The notes: generated by a model not told the origin, from the sequence alone. 64,000 nucleotides of DNA from Candidatus Omnitrophota bacterium (GCA_029570205.1 JAKQSI010000096.1:70244-134243), one strand, 5' to 3'. Counted from the stretch's first letter, positions 1 through 8,355 are shown. Program-made: numbers and translations.

Positions 1-1
1 C

Positions 2-634
2 TGGGCGGAAGGCGAAATGAGGGAAACGGTCGTTTTTGGCGTGAATGTCCTGCTGCGGCGCAGAATATCCACCGCGTTGGGATCGAACACCCTGACCATC
101 GAAGATACGGTGACTAATGAGGGATTCGAGTCCACTCCCCACATGCTGCTGTATCATATCAATCTGGGATTTCCAGTGGTGTCGCCGAACAGCTGCCTGC
201 TCTCACCGGCGAAACAAGTGCAGCCGAGGGACGAAGAGGCTGCCGACGGTTTCGAGCGATATAACCGGTTTGACGATCCGCAGAGCGGGTACAAGGAAAA
301 GGTATATTTCCACGAAATGCCCTCGGACCGAAAAGGGATGGTTACCGTCGCGGTTGTGAATAAAGGATTTCAAAATCGGCGTGGATTGGGGGTCATGGTT
401 CGATATCGGCAGAAGGAATTGCCTCGGTTCATCCAGTGGAAAAACATGGGGACCACGACTTATGTATGTGGTCTGGAACCGGCGAACGCACTGGTGATGG
501 GCCGCGCTCATGAGAGAAAGCATGGCAAGTTGCAGACACTTGCCGCGGGAGAAACCCGGCAATACCTGGTGGAGATTGGGGTGTTGCCGGATAAAGCGGC
601 CATCGCAGAGATTGAACGTGCTATCGGGGGGTAG
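2..634 (+). CDS. DUF4432 / aldose 1-epimerase-like protein (5' end outside window)
   Basis: The frame is open from base 2 with no stop, so the gene begins before the window and only about 210 C-terminal residues are seen. The visible part has a hexose-mutarotase type beta-sandwich look. The stretch 'LGSNTLTIEDTVTNEGF' followed by 'PHMLLYHINLGFP' is characteristic of DUF4432 proteins, which are relatives of aldose 1-epimerase. The histidine in LLYHINLG is the position usually implicated in sugar binding in the superfamily. Members probably bind or epimerise a sugar, but the substrate is unknown. A hairpin repeat follows the stop directly. Family assignment is by recognition of sequence pattern; the enzymatic role is inferred. 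Confidence 0.8.
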   Translation, partial: WAEGEMRETVVFGVNVLLRRRISTALGSNTLTIEDTVTNEGFESTPHMLLYHINLGFPVVSPNSCLLSPAKQVQPRDEEAADGFERYNRFDDPQSGYKEKVYFHEMPSDRKGMVTVAVVNKGFQNRRGLGVMVRYRQKELPRFIQWKNMGTTTYVCGLEPANALVMGRAHERKHGKLQTLAAGETRQYLVEIGVLPDKAAIAEIERAIGG

Positions 635-638
635 AGGT

Positions 639-657
639 CACAGGCTGGAAGCCTGTG
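639..657. repeat. Short hairpin repeat, family R3, copy 1
   Basis: CACAGGC at 639-645 and GCCTGTG at 651-657 form a perfect 7-bp stem with a 5-nt loop, directly after the DUF4432 gene. The same stem with a different loop recurs at 15740-15758, also just after a stop codon. There is no T-run, so it is more likely a dispersed palindromic repeat (or a Rho-type or mRNA-stabilising hairpin) than an intrinsic terminator. Confidence 0.6.
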
Positions 658-669
658 CCACCCAATTCT

Positions 670-740
670 CTCTCTCGCTGGGAGAGGGGTGGGGGGAAGG
701 AGATCCCGGGTGGCGCCGGCATCTTGCCGGTGATTCCACC
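670..740 (+). repeat. Dispersed repeat, family R1, copy 1
   Basis: A CTCTC..GGGAGAGGGG hairpin is followed by a G-rich stretch and then a core at 706-732 beginning CCGGGTGGCGC. The core itself contains the small palindrome CCGGCATCTTGCCGG. A near-identical core lies in reverse orientation at 39299-39325, again next to a GGGAGAGGGTGGG motif. This identifies an intergenic repeat family rather than chance palindromes. Confidence 0.7.
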
Positions 741-747
741 ACAGAAA

Positions 748-1551
748 TCATCCTGCGGCGGAAATGAAAGGGAACTCCGACAGAGAAGCCTGTTTTTCTT
801 TCAGGGTCTCCAGACGCTGATGGAACTTGTCCAGGTAAGGACTCTTGCGCGGCTGTGAGGACAGGATCCGTATGGCTTCCTCGCACGCCTCCCGCGCCTG
901 GTCGAAATGCCGGCTTTGCTCCAGGGATTCGCAGAGAAAATCATATCCCTCCCCCACTTTGCCGGGGAATATGATGTCGAAGAAATACACCGTGCTGGGG
1001 CGGTCCAGTACCCTGTCGAAAAAGTCCTGGGAGAAATAGATCGTGCGGATAACCACTTCGTTGGTGCGATAGAGGGGAAGGATTCTTTCGAAAAGGGGGA
1101 TCAGGCGATCCATCAATTTTCGAGCGCGGCGGATTTGCACGGGCAAATCGCGACGAGCCGCGGCCAAAACCTGACGATCCAGTTGGCGCAGTCCGCGCAA
1201 GTGATTGCTGTCGTTGATCTCATCCTCGGAGGCATAGAACTCCAGCAGGCGGGCATTCCCGCGAGCTTTGTCCAGTTCATGCCATAATTCGCCCAGAAAC
1301 TTGTCGAACAGCCGCTGGTGTTTGCAGCTGATATCGCCACGCTCTGTTACACGGTACAGAATGTGAGAGAGGTCTTTCAAAACACGCAGGTGTTTTTCCA
1401 GGATTCGATCGATATAACTGTGCGATGGAACCTGAGTTCGTTCCGAAATTTCGAAAAGGCTCTCTAAGACTCTTCTCAGTTGATAAATTCCTTTGATGAA
1501 CCGGACGCGAAGGTTATTGCGCCAATTCAGCTGGGGATCGTGCTCGTACAC
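748..1551 (-). CDS. Hypothetical helical protein paired with GT9
   Basis: This 267-residue product is rich in Leu, Arg and Glu and is predicted almost wholly alpha-helical. No signal peptide, membrane segment or known motif is seen. I chose the GTG at 1551-1549 because AGGAAG lies 6 nt upstream and because it starts 10 nt after the GT9 stop. Longer in-frame versions would run through the GT9 3' end with a poor-looking N-terminus. The position immediately downstream of the glycosyltransferase on the same strand implies one transcript and perhaps a shared envelope-glycan role, but that is inference. I do not recognise the family. Confidence 0.6.
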   Translation of the reverse strand: MYEHDPQLNWRNNLRVRFIKGIYQLRRVLESLFEISERTQVPSHSYIDRILEKHLRVLKDLSHILYRVTERGDISCKHQRLFDKFLGELWHELDKARGNARLLEFYASEDEINDSNHLRGLRQLDRQVLAAARRDLPVQIRRARKLMDRLIPLFERILPLYRTNEVVIRTIYFSQDFFDRVLDRPSTVYFFDIIFPGKVGEGYDFLCESLEQSRHFDQAREACEEAIRILSSQPRKSPYLDKFHQRLETLKEKQASLSEFPFISAAG

Positions 1552-1561
1552 AGGTTTCTTC

Positions 1562-2698
1562 CTACCGGCCCGCCAGGGCGAATTGCTCCCGAACGGCATT
1601 CCAAACCCGGTCCGCTGAGAGGGACTGCATACAATCCGGCTTCCGGTCGCAGTCGGGCAAATAACACCCCAAGCAGTCCACAGCCCCCTGCAAAATGGTT
1701 CCTTGACCGTACAACTCCAGCTCTGCCGAGGAAGTCGGCCCAACAGGGACAACTACACGCTTACCTAATCCCAGGGCAAAATGCAAGCCGAGGGTGTCTC
1801 CGGTGACCACGACATCGCACAGATTCATAATGGCCGCAAATTCGGCGAGTGAGTTGTCTCCGCCGGTGTCGATCACAGGTGTTGTGATGTGTTTCAGGAG
1901 ATATTCCGCACGGTCCATATCCTCCGGGCCGTACAGCAGAAACACAGTTGCGTCGAGTTCCAAGTGTGCCCGTTCCGCGATTGACTGAAATCCTTCCACG
2001 GTCCACGCTTTCTTTTTCCACCGTCCTCCTGAACCGATATTCAATCCAAGAACAGGTTTGGTGAAATCAACTTTCCACTCTTCTTTTGCGTGCCGATTTA
2101 CCTTTTCCGTACATTCCGGTGGAATGGGAACCTGGATTTTTCCGACGGGACCATCAAGATGGAGAATCTCCAGCATGAGGTCCTGGTAAGTTTTCGTGTT
2201 GGCCCGCTTGAGATCATCCCACAGGCTCATCTGCACATAGGGAATCCCGGCTGGATCGAACGATCTGACCGCTCCCTCCGGGGTGCGACCGAACCCGCGT
2301 TTCTCCTTTGCCTGAACCAGCTCCGAAACAGCCGTGCTTTCCGGGTCCAGGTCCAGACCGCAGACCAGATCGAATCCCTCCACGGCCAAAATTGCGAGGG
2401 TTCCGGGAGTAAGGGCCAGCACGCGGTCAATCGGCTCGATATTCTCCAGCAGGGGAACGGCGGAAGGCGCCGTGATCCAGGTGATATGCGCATCCGATTC
2501 GGCACGACGGAGCGGTTCCAGCAAAGCCGTTGTCCGCAGCACATCACCGGCGGCGCCCAGTTTTACGATCAGAATGCGCCGGGAGATTTTCGCTTCATAA
2601 GGGCAGTTTGCGCAGACAACCCCCTCGCGTTTATGCGGGCGGCAGGGGCGATCCCCGATATACCAGCGGCAGTCCGTATGCATGATTCGGTCTTTCAT
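1562..2698 (-). CDS. Glycosyltransferase family 9 (heptosyltransferase-like) with N-terminal cysteine cluster
   Basis: GT9 enzymes transfer heptose or related sugars from nucleotide donors to LPS-type acceptors at the cytoplasmic face of the inner membrane. The first Rossmann half begins RRILIVKLGAAGDVLRTTAL. The donor-binding half has the typical GLNIGSGGRWKKKAW and VVVTGDTLGLHFALGLGKRVV motifs, ending in the GPTSSAEL segment. An unusual 40-residue N-terminal extension carries Cys10, Cys19, Cys29 and Cys32 (spacing C-x8-C-x9-C-x2-C). A CLGC-x4-C motif also sits near the C-terminus. Together these suggest a Zn or Fe-S site. Met6 is an alternative start that would keep all the cysteines. An unknown gene follows 10 nt downstream. 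Confidence 0.85.
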   Translation of the reverse strand: MKDRIMHTDCRWYIGDRPCRPHKREGVVCANCPYEAKISRRILIVKLGAAGDVLRTTALLEPLRRAESDAHITWITAPSAVPLLENIEPIDRVLALTPGTLAILAVEGFDLVCGLDLDPESTAVSELVQAKEKRGFGRTPEGAVRSFDPAGIPYVQMSLWDDLKRANTKTYQDLMLEILHLDGPVGKIQVPIPPECTEKVNRHAKEEWKVDFTKPVLGLNIGSGGRWKKKAWTVEGFQSIAERAHLELDATVFLLYGPEDMDRAEYLLKHITTPVIDTGGDNSLAEFAAIMNLCDVVVTGDTLGLHFALGLGKRVVVPVGPTSSAELELYGQGTILQGAVDCLGCYLPDCDRKPDCMQSLSADRVWNAVREQFALAGR

Positions 2699-2906
2699 GC
2701 GGACGATTGTGGCGCAACAGGGCCGCGTTGTCGATGGTCAGGCGGAGTGGACGATGTAAACAGACAGAAATCGCAGGCAGGCCGGCGGTGATCCACAAAA
2801 ACACCCGGGATGTTGTATTTCTCCGTAAGAAATATCGCGCGCTTCGCGGTTTGTGCGGATTTGAGTATTCCCGCCAAAATTCAACAAGGGTTTCCGGGTC
2901 CCATGG

Positions 2907-2927
2907 CCTCTCTTTGCTGGAGAGAGG
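2907..2927. repeat. Hairpin in the divergent intergenic region (R1-like)
   Basis: CCTCTCT and AGAGAGG form a 7-bp stem with a 7-nt loop inside the 274-bp region between the divergent GT9 and cyclo-ligase genes. Its CTCTC/GAGAG composition resembles the hairpin half of repeat family R1. No convincing promoter was found in this interval. Confidence 0.35.
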
Positions 2928-2972
2928 AATGGTGAGAGTTTTTAAATCCTGGGAAAGATACTTTTTGCGTAC

Positions 2973-4037
2973 ATGGAAACGACCTTTATGCCGGAAAAGC
3001 AGGCGATTCGCGATCGGATTCGTGAACAAAGGCGGAATCTGGCTCCGTCTGTGCTTGCCTATAAGAGCCGGTGTATCACTCGGCAGGCGCTCGAACTGAT
3101 CCGCCGGACAGGCGCCCAGAACATCGCGGCCTTTGCAAGCCTCCCAGGGGAACCGGACACGACGGAACTGATCCATGAAATCCTTCAGATGAATTGCACC
3201 CTCTGCCTTGCACGCGTGGAGGGCAAGAATCTCACGTTCTACACGGTTTCCGATCCCGAAAAGCAACTTCGGGCGGTCCCGCCATACAACATCAGGGAAC
3301 CCATTCCAGATCGTTGCCAAGTCGCGAATCTTCAGTCCATGGATTTAATTTTCACTCCTGGTCTGGCGTTCGATATCGAGGGGAACCGGCTGGGACAAGG
3401 GGCAGGATTTTATGATCGGTTCTTCTTGTCATTTCCCGCGCCCCTTCCGATGCGGGTCGGGCTGGGCTTTGAATTTCAGATGCACCGCACGATCCCGCAT
3501 CGGGAATCCGATGTGGCGATTGATGGGGTCATCACGGAGGAGCGGTTCTTTCGTCCCCGTCATAGCGCCATCATCACCCATTCGCCCGACGAGACGCGTC
3601 GACTGGGAGAGCAGCTGGCAAATCGGCTGGCTCCGAATACCATCCTGGGATTACGGGGACCGCTGGGCTGCGGAAAGACTGTTCTTGTCCAGGGATTGGC
3701 AAGAGGATTCGGCGTTGCGGAAAACATCGTGAGTCAGACTTTCACCCTGGCGAAGGAATATCGAACCTCAAAAGGCGCGCTTTGGCATGTGGACCTATAC
3801 CGTTTGACCAACGAATCGGAGATTGACATGGGATTCTGGTCGGAGATTCTCGAAGGGCCGGGAGTCAAAGCGATTGAGTGGAGCGAACGGTTGGGAGATC
3901 GTCTGCCGCTGGATGCCATCATTGCAGAAGCCGCCGTTACAGGCGAGAATCGCCGTACATGGTCATTGGCGACTTTCCTGAACAGCCAGCGGGATCTGCA
4001 CGATTTTTTGCGTGGTTTCGGACACATCGAAAGTTGA
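2973..4037 (+). CDS. Fusion: 5-formyltetrahydrofolate cyclo-ligase + TsaE ATPase
   Basis: Residues about 1-193 form a 5-formyl-THF cyclo-ligase (EC 6.3.3.2). It has the N-terminal KQAIRDRIREQRR segment, SLPGEPDT, and the nucleotide-binding signature GQGAGFYDR at 141-149. Residues about 197-354 form TsaE, the ATPase of bacterial tRNA t6A synthesis. It has P-loop GPLGCGKT at 229-236, then SQTFTLAKEY, HVDLYR at 272-277 and IEWSERL at 301-307. Both halves look complete, so this is a genuine gene fusion rather than a frameshift artefact. tsaB follows 12 nt downstream, confirming the t6A context. The start may be ATG 2973 or ATG 2988; neither has a strong ribosome-binding site. Confidence 0.9.
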   Translation: METTFMPEKQAIRDRIREQRRNLAPSVLAYKSRCITRQALELIRRTGAQNIAAFASLPGEPDTTELIHEILQMNCTLCLARVEGKNLTFYTVSDPEKQLRAVPPYNIREPIPDRCQVANLQSMDLIFTPGLAFDIEGNRLGQGAGFYDRFFLSFPAPLPMRVGLGFEFQMHRTIPHRESDVAIDGVITEERFFRPRHSAIITHSPDETRRLGEQLANRLAPNTILGLRGPLGCGKTVLVQGLARGFGVAENIVSQTFTLAKEYRTSKGALWHVDLYRLTNESEIDMGFWSEILEGPGVKAIEWSERLGDRLPLDAIIAEAAVTGENRRTWSLATFLNSQRDLHDFLRGFGHIES

Positions 4038-4049
4038 AGGAGACATGGG

Positions 4050-4757
4050 GTGCTCGTTCTGGGTGTTGACACGTCAACGAAATTTGTTGCCGCCGGATTG
4101 TGGGGTGATGAGGGATTCCTTGGAGAGATCTGCGGGGCCGGGCATCTTCTCAACAGCGAACGTCTTCTTCCACTGATAATGACTTTGTTGGAATCATCGG
4201 GGCGGCACTTGGAAGATCTGACCGGGATTGGCGCAGTGGTCGGGCCGGGCGCATTTACCGGCCTGCGAGTCGGGATCGGGACAGTGCAGGGATTGGCCGA
4301 AAGCAGGCGCCTGCCGGTGGTGGGGTTGTGTTCCCTGGAGGTTCTGGCGTTCGGGTGCGGCGCTGCAGGACAGACGGTTTGCCCGTTGATTTATGCGCGA
4401 AAGGGGTATGTTTATGCGGCGTTGTATGAAGCAAACGCGCAGGGATTACGGGAGTTGCAGTCTCCCGCAACGTGTCAGCCGGAAGAAATCGTTCCCTGGA
4501 TCACAAAGCCGGTCTTGTTTGTCGGAAGCGGTTTTGGGGGGCATCGGGAGTTCTATCGCGAGGTCCTCAAGGAGAGAGTTCTGGAACCGCCTGAATCTGT
4601 TTTGCATCCTTCCCTGGGTCGAAGCGCCGCCTATCTCGCTTATCGGGCGCTGTTGGAGGGAAAAGGGCACGATCCCGCTCTTCTTCTACCGGAATATCTT
4701 GGTGCATCCACAGCGGAGATCAACTGGAAGAAACGGCACAGGGAACCGACTTCTTGA
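4050..4757 (+). CDS. tsaB: tRNA t6A biosynthesis protein TsaB
   Basis: TsaB is the ASKHA-fold partner that dimerises with TsaD to make N6-threonylcarbamoyladenosine at position 37 of ANN-decoding tRNAs. The start GTG 4050 follows AAGGAGA with a 6-nt spacer. The N-terminus LVLGVDTSTKFVAAGLW is the canonical ATPase-like strand, and GPGAFTGLRVGIGTVQGLA is the TsaB signature. The 235-residue length is normal. It lies 12 nt after the TsaE-containing fusion, so TsaB and TsaE are probably co-translated. The stop abuts the stop of the convergent FapA gene with no intervening base, leaving no room for a terminator. Confidence 0.93.
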   Translation: MLVLGVDTSTKFVAAGLWGDEGFLGEICGAGHLLNSERLLPLIMTLLESSGRHLEDLTGIGAVVGPGAFTGLRVGIGTVQGLAESRRLPVVGLCSLEVLAFGCGAAGQTVCPLIYARKGYVYAALYEANAQGLRELQSPATCQPEEIVPWITKPVLFVGSGFGGHREFYREVLKERVLEPPESVLHPSLGRSAAYLAYRALLEGKGHDPALLLPEYLGASTAEINWKKRHREPTS

Positions 4758-6239
4758 CTACTCAAGATCGTCATGATGAATTCGCTCCAGAAGGCGAGGT
4801 CCCCGACATTCTTCATCGAGGGGTTGGATTTCAATGTGGTCGTCTTGCAGAACGAATTCGCAAGTGGAAACCGGTTCATCGACCCGGTAAATAAATCGGC
4901 CCATTCGAATTTCGGTTCCCGGCCATACGGTCCCGACACACCGCACCGCATGGCCTGTGCGGATCAAGCCACGGATCTTGGTCTCCAGTTCCACCACCTG
5001 GCGACGAATGAGTTCCGCCTGCCCGCGCATTCCCCATTCTGTCCGAACAGCCGTCATCAGCATCATCTCCTTGTCGGGAGGAAGAGAGCCTTGATTGGCT
5101 TTCAGTTCTTTCAAGGTAAGCGAAAGGGACCGGGCTTTTCGGAGTTGGCTGTCTTTGTCACTGAGATCAACCTTTAATTCTGCGAGATATTCGTTGAGAC
5201 GATTCAGTTCCTCGCCCACAATGAGGATGGTGCCCACCTCGTTTTTCGAGCCGATTTCGTCCGCCCAGATTTCATGTTCCGCACGGGTTGTTCCTCCAAG
5301 AATCCGACCGTTTTCACCAAAGAGGTGGATGGACTGACCGGCTGCCAAATCCGATTGAACAGCGGCTCCTGCCAGGAAAATTGTATGACCGGCCTGGATT
5401 TCACTGTAATGAACAGATCGAGCGAGAACACACCCCCTTGCTTCGATTCTTCCACGTTTGGCTCCCTCCATGCTTCCTCCGATAACTACACATCCATCGG
5501 AAAAAATTGAGGCGGCCTCCACAGATTCGCCGACAATCACATCGCCTTTTGCTCGGATGACCGTATCGGAGCGTACTGTCCCCAGGATGGCCACGGTTCC
5601 GTCCGCAACGAAATCGTTTCCATTTGGAACAACATCGCCGTTGTGCAATTTGACTCCTACAACCCGATAGACATCGCCATCATAGGAAACCACTCCATCC
5701 CGCTCGGCGAGCAGTTCCCGTTTGTCTTGGGAAAGCATGGTTCCTGCTCCGGGAAACAACTCTTCCTGGCAGGGAGATTTCCAGGGGATAGGTTTTCCCA
5801 GGACATCCTTTCCGTCTTCGCCATCGGTTCCGAGGATTTCGCGGGCGATAGGGTTATCTCGTGTGATAGTGAGAGCGCGAACAAATTCATGCACAAACCG
5901 GCTGGAATCCCGGCATTTCAGCAGGGACTTATAGATATCCTGATAGACATAGAGATGCTTGATTTTTCTCGGCTTACCTTCGATGATCGGGGTTCCTTGG
6001 GCGATGACGACTGCTTCATCGAAGCGGTTGTCCCGAAAGATCGCGTGAACGGCCGTTGGGAGGATTCCATGTGTGATACCGTGACGATTGAGAAACTGAA
6101 GCAGACGTTCCACATTCCAGCGGTCGGCGAATTTGTGCCGGATCCATACCGTGGCTGAGAGGGCGTCTTTTGAGACGCTGAGTGTAATTCCACCTTCTTT
6201 CAGTGAGCCACCGGCCTCCAGCGTGGACTGTTCGGTCAT
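4758..6239 (-). CDS. fapA: DUF342 / FapA family protein
   Basis: The 493-residue protein has the DUF342 (FapA) architecture. A variable N-terminal region (about 1-160) is followed by a right-handed beta-helix-like repeat region (about 190-340) rich in Gly and Val. It contains segments such as GTVRSDTVIRAKGDVIVGESVEAA and the typical GCVVIGGSMEGA. A charged helical hairpin (about 355-430) and a C-terminal beta segment follow. FapA-like proteins are widespread in flagellated bacteria and have been linked to polar flagellum and motility regulation; the molecular role is not settled. It is convergent with tsaB and separate from the flagellar block at 52-64 kb. Confidence 0.85.
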   Translation of the reverse strand: MTEQSTLEAGGSLKEGGITLSVSKDALSATVWIRHKFADRWNVERLLQFLNRHGITHGILPTAVHAIFRDNRFDEAVVIAQGTPIIEGKPRKIKHLYVYQDIYKSLLKCRDSSRFVHEFVRALTITRDNPIAREILGTDGEDGKDVLGKPIPWKSPCQEELFPGAGTMLSQDKRELLAERDGVVSYDGDVYRVVGVKLHNGDVVPNGNDFVADGTVAILGTVRSDTVIRAKGDVIVGESVEAASIFSDGCVVIGGSMEGAKRGRIEARGCVLARSVHYSEIQAGHTIFLAGAAVQSDLAAGQSIHLFGENGRILGGTTRAEHEIWADEIGSKNEVGTILIVGEELNRLNEYLAELKVDLSDKDSQLRKARSLSLTLKELKANQGSLPPDKEMMLMTAVRTEWGMRGQAELIRRQVVELETKIRGLIRTGHAVRCVGTVWPGTEIRMGRFIYRVDEPVSTCEFVLQDDHIEIQPLDEECRGPRLLERIHHDDLE

Positions 6240-6453
6240 GCAGACAGAGCCTCCTGTAATCCGCGATTCTTCTTGGAATGAATGCGATTTTCACTTATAG
6301 GGTCAAATAAATAAAGTGTCCATTGAAGGGTCCCGCATCTTGAAAAACCGAATTGTCTTCTGTATCGTTGTACAAATGTGAGTTCGCGCAAAATTCCGGG
6401 TGAATCACAGCGCATGGTGCGCAAAAACACCCGTGACTTGCATGGAGGAAAAG

Positions 6454-6765
6454 ATGCGGACAATTCGGTGGCTTCTCATTCTGGCATGTTCTCTTTGCCT
6501 GGTGGCGGGTTGCGCCACATGGAAGAAAAAGCAGGCTTCTGTGGTGGACGACAAGGCGATTTGCACTGAGATCGAACAGCGGCTCCTTGCCGAAACGGGT
6601 CCAGCTGGCCCGTTTTCTCTCGACGTTGATTCGTATCGGGGGACGGTAACTCTGGATGGTGTGGCCGGTTCTGAGGACCAGAAGGCCGCTATCTTGAACG
6701 TCGTAAAGGGTGTCGAAGGGGTTGTGGAAGTCCACGACTATATCGAGATGTCCACAACACCCTGA
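6454..6765 (+). CDS. BON-domain lipoprotein
   Basis: The 103-residue product starts with MRTIRWLLILACSLCLVAGC, a classic lipoprotein signal with lipobox LVAGC, so Cys20 should be acylated. I chose ATG 6454 because GGAGGA ends 4 nt upstream; ATG 6442 lies inside that Shine-Dalgarno. After a lysine-rich linker comes a single BON domain (about residues 32-100): DKAICTEIEQRL, then a strand-rich GTVTLDGVAGSEDQKAAI segment and VVEVHDYIEM. BON domains bind phospholipid or stabilise outer-membrane and osmotic-stress proteins (OsmY/DolP family). A periplasmic, membrane-anchored location is expected. Confidence 0.85.
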   Translation: MRTIRWLLILACSLCLVAGCATWKKKQASVVDDKAICTEIEQRLLAETGPAGPFSLDVDSYRGTVTLDGVAGSEDQKAAILNVVKGVEGVVEVHDYIEMSTTP

Positions 6766-6860
6766 GGAATTCCACCGCGCGACTTTCATGCTGACGATTG
6801 TCGGGAGAGCGCCGACTTCTGATCGCCGAGCGGGCCTGAGTCATTCTCTCGAGCCGTGCC

Positions 6861-7295
6861 ATGAATGTCGATTCAATTGTTGATTGGATCAACGAGACTC
6901 TCCCGGAGATCCTGAAGTTATTTTTTTTGATTGCGATCCTGGCGGGCATTTTCGTCGGGACGTTTTTGTTTATCCGGTGGCTGCACAGGCAGGATAGGCG
7001 GGAGAGAATGACTCCGGCACAGCGGAAAGCGGAAGCGGATGCAGTCCAGAAACTTCTGCGCGCCCAACATCTGCTGATGGAAAGCGACCAGAATGTTGCG
7101 GAGGCGCAGAAACTGCGCGATCAGGTTGTTATAGAAGACCTGCCCAAATACAAAATTCGTATTCTGGGCAAGGATCCCAAAAGCCTTCTTACGGATATCG
7201 ACAACCGCATTCGGGGGGCCAAAATCCGCCTGAGCCGAGCCGTTGCGAAAGAGTCCGATCAAATGGCCGATTCTGAGGACGAGGACCTGTTATGA
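6861..7295 (+). CDS. Small single-pass membrane protein with charged cytoplasmic helix
   Basis: This 144-residue protein has one strong membrane segment at about residues 15-40 (ILKLFFLIAILAGIFVGTFL). A basic stop-transfer RWLHRQDRRER follows, then a long charged helix with an acidic C-terminus (EDEDLL). No enzymatic motif is visible and I do not recognise a family. It lies 95 nt after the BON lipoprotein on the same strand and converges with elbB 34 nt away. The pairing with the lipoprotein may mean a shared envelope role, which is inference. Confidence 0.6.
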   Translation: MNVDSIVDWINETLPEILKLFFLIAILAGIFVGTFLFIRWLHRQDRRERMTPAQRKAEADAVQKLLRAQHLLMESDQNVAEAQKLRDQVVIEDLPKYKIRILGKDPKSLLTDIDNRIRGAKIRLSRAVAKESDQMADSEDEDLL

Positions 7296-7329
7296 GCAAA
7301 GCAGCGGACCGGCTGGACAAAGAAGAATG

Positions 7330-7992
7330 TCACGTTTTCACCAGCCCCAGTACCTTCTGAACCAGATCCTCAATTCCCTTTGCCACATCCTTGATTGACG
7401 GGCCGAGCATATAGGCGGGCGTGGTTACAAGATTCCTTTGCGAATCCACGACAGCCTTATCCACCGGGCATTCCCGGTGAACAGCGCCCATGGATTCCAG
7501 GGCGTTGGCTGTTTGCCGGTCGGTCCCGATGGTGATAGTGGGGTTCTTTGCGCCCAGGACCGCCGCGAGAACGGCCGGAGCGATACAGATTGCACCGATG
7601 GGTTTGTGGACCTCCGCCATTTCGGAGACCAGTCGGCGAACCTCCGGCTGGACGCGGCATCCGGGGCCATCCACCGCAAATGTGCAGAGATTCTTTGCCG
7701 CGCCGAATCCGCCGGGGATAATCAGCGCATCCAGATCCCCGACTTTCACTTTGGCAACATCCAGGATGTTCCCACGCGCGATCCGCGCAGATTCCACCAG
7801 GACATTTCGGGATTGTCCTTTCATCTCCTCATTTGTGAAATGATTGACCACGTGCATTTGATCCATGTTGGGAGCCATGCAGACAATCTCGGCCCCGGCC
7901 CGGTCCAGGGCCAGGAGTGTCAATACGGCCTCATGTATCTCCGACCCGTCAAAAACGCCGCATCCGGATAGTAGTACGCCAACTCGAACCAT
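7330..7992 (-). CDS. elbB: ElbB-type DJ-1/PfpI superfamily protein
   Basis: The start ATG 7992-7990 follows AGGAGG with a 6-nt spacer, giving 220 residues, the usual ElbB length. It opens VRVGVLLSGCGVFDGSEIHEA, the ElbB signature containing the conserved acidic residue. The PGGFGAAKNLCTFA loop and the nucleophile elbow GAICIAP, with its reactive cysteine, follow. ElbB has weak glyoxalase activity and has been connected genetically to isoprenoid synthesis; its physiological role is uncertain. It is monocistronic in appearance, divergent from larA across a 363-bp gap that holds two repeat copies. Confidence 0.88.
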   Translation of the reverse strand: MVRVGVLLSGCGVFDGSEIHEAVLTLLALDRAGAEIVCMAPNMDQMHVVNHFTNEEMKGQSRNVLVESARIARGNILDVAKVKVGDLDALIIPGGFGAAKNLCTFAVDGPGCRVQPEVRRLVSEMAEVHKPIGAICIAPAVLAAVLGAKNPTITIGTDRQTANALESMGAVHRECPVDKAVVDSQRNLVTTPAYMLGPSIKDVAKGIEDLVQKVLGLVKT

Positions 7993-8123
7993 GGTTATCC
8001 TCCTGCTCTGTTGTCTTTTGTTCAACTTACTCATGTTCTTCGCCCCATTCCAGATGAGGGCCATCGGCAGGCAGGGACACCTGCTCTACTGAAGTGGTGG
8101 GACAGACCTCTGTACCCCCTATG

Positions 8124-8276
8124 CTTCCCCCCGAAGATCGGGGGGAATACAAGGGGGGTTGAGTTCAGGATAGGAGAGATTCCAGAGGTGTCGCAGCTGT
8201 TTTTCGTGTTAATCGCCGTCTGGCCTTGCTGAGCCGTCAACCCCCACCTGACCTTCCCCGATCTTCGGGGGAGGAA
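8124..8276. repeat. Inverted pair of repeat family R2 between elbB and larA
   Basis: The 363-bp gap between elbB and larA holds two inverted copies of one repeat. Copy A is 8124-8163 (+) and contains a perfect 10-bp stem, 8125-8134 with 8138-8147, closing on loop AGA. Copy B is 8238-8276 (-) and is its reverse complement with small differences, including the CCCCGA/TCGGGG stem and the distal GGGGGTTG tract. Related copies occur at 48307-48343 and, shortened, at 41384-41405. About 75 bp lie between the copies. The arrangement resembles a REP/BIME doublet or a small MITE. Confidence 0.7.
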
Positions 8277-8355
8277 TTGGGCCTGTCCTCCCGGCCTGGC
8301 TTTTCGCTATACTGAATGTTCAGATTATCCGGATATTGGACAAGGAGTCTCAGCG

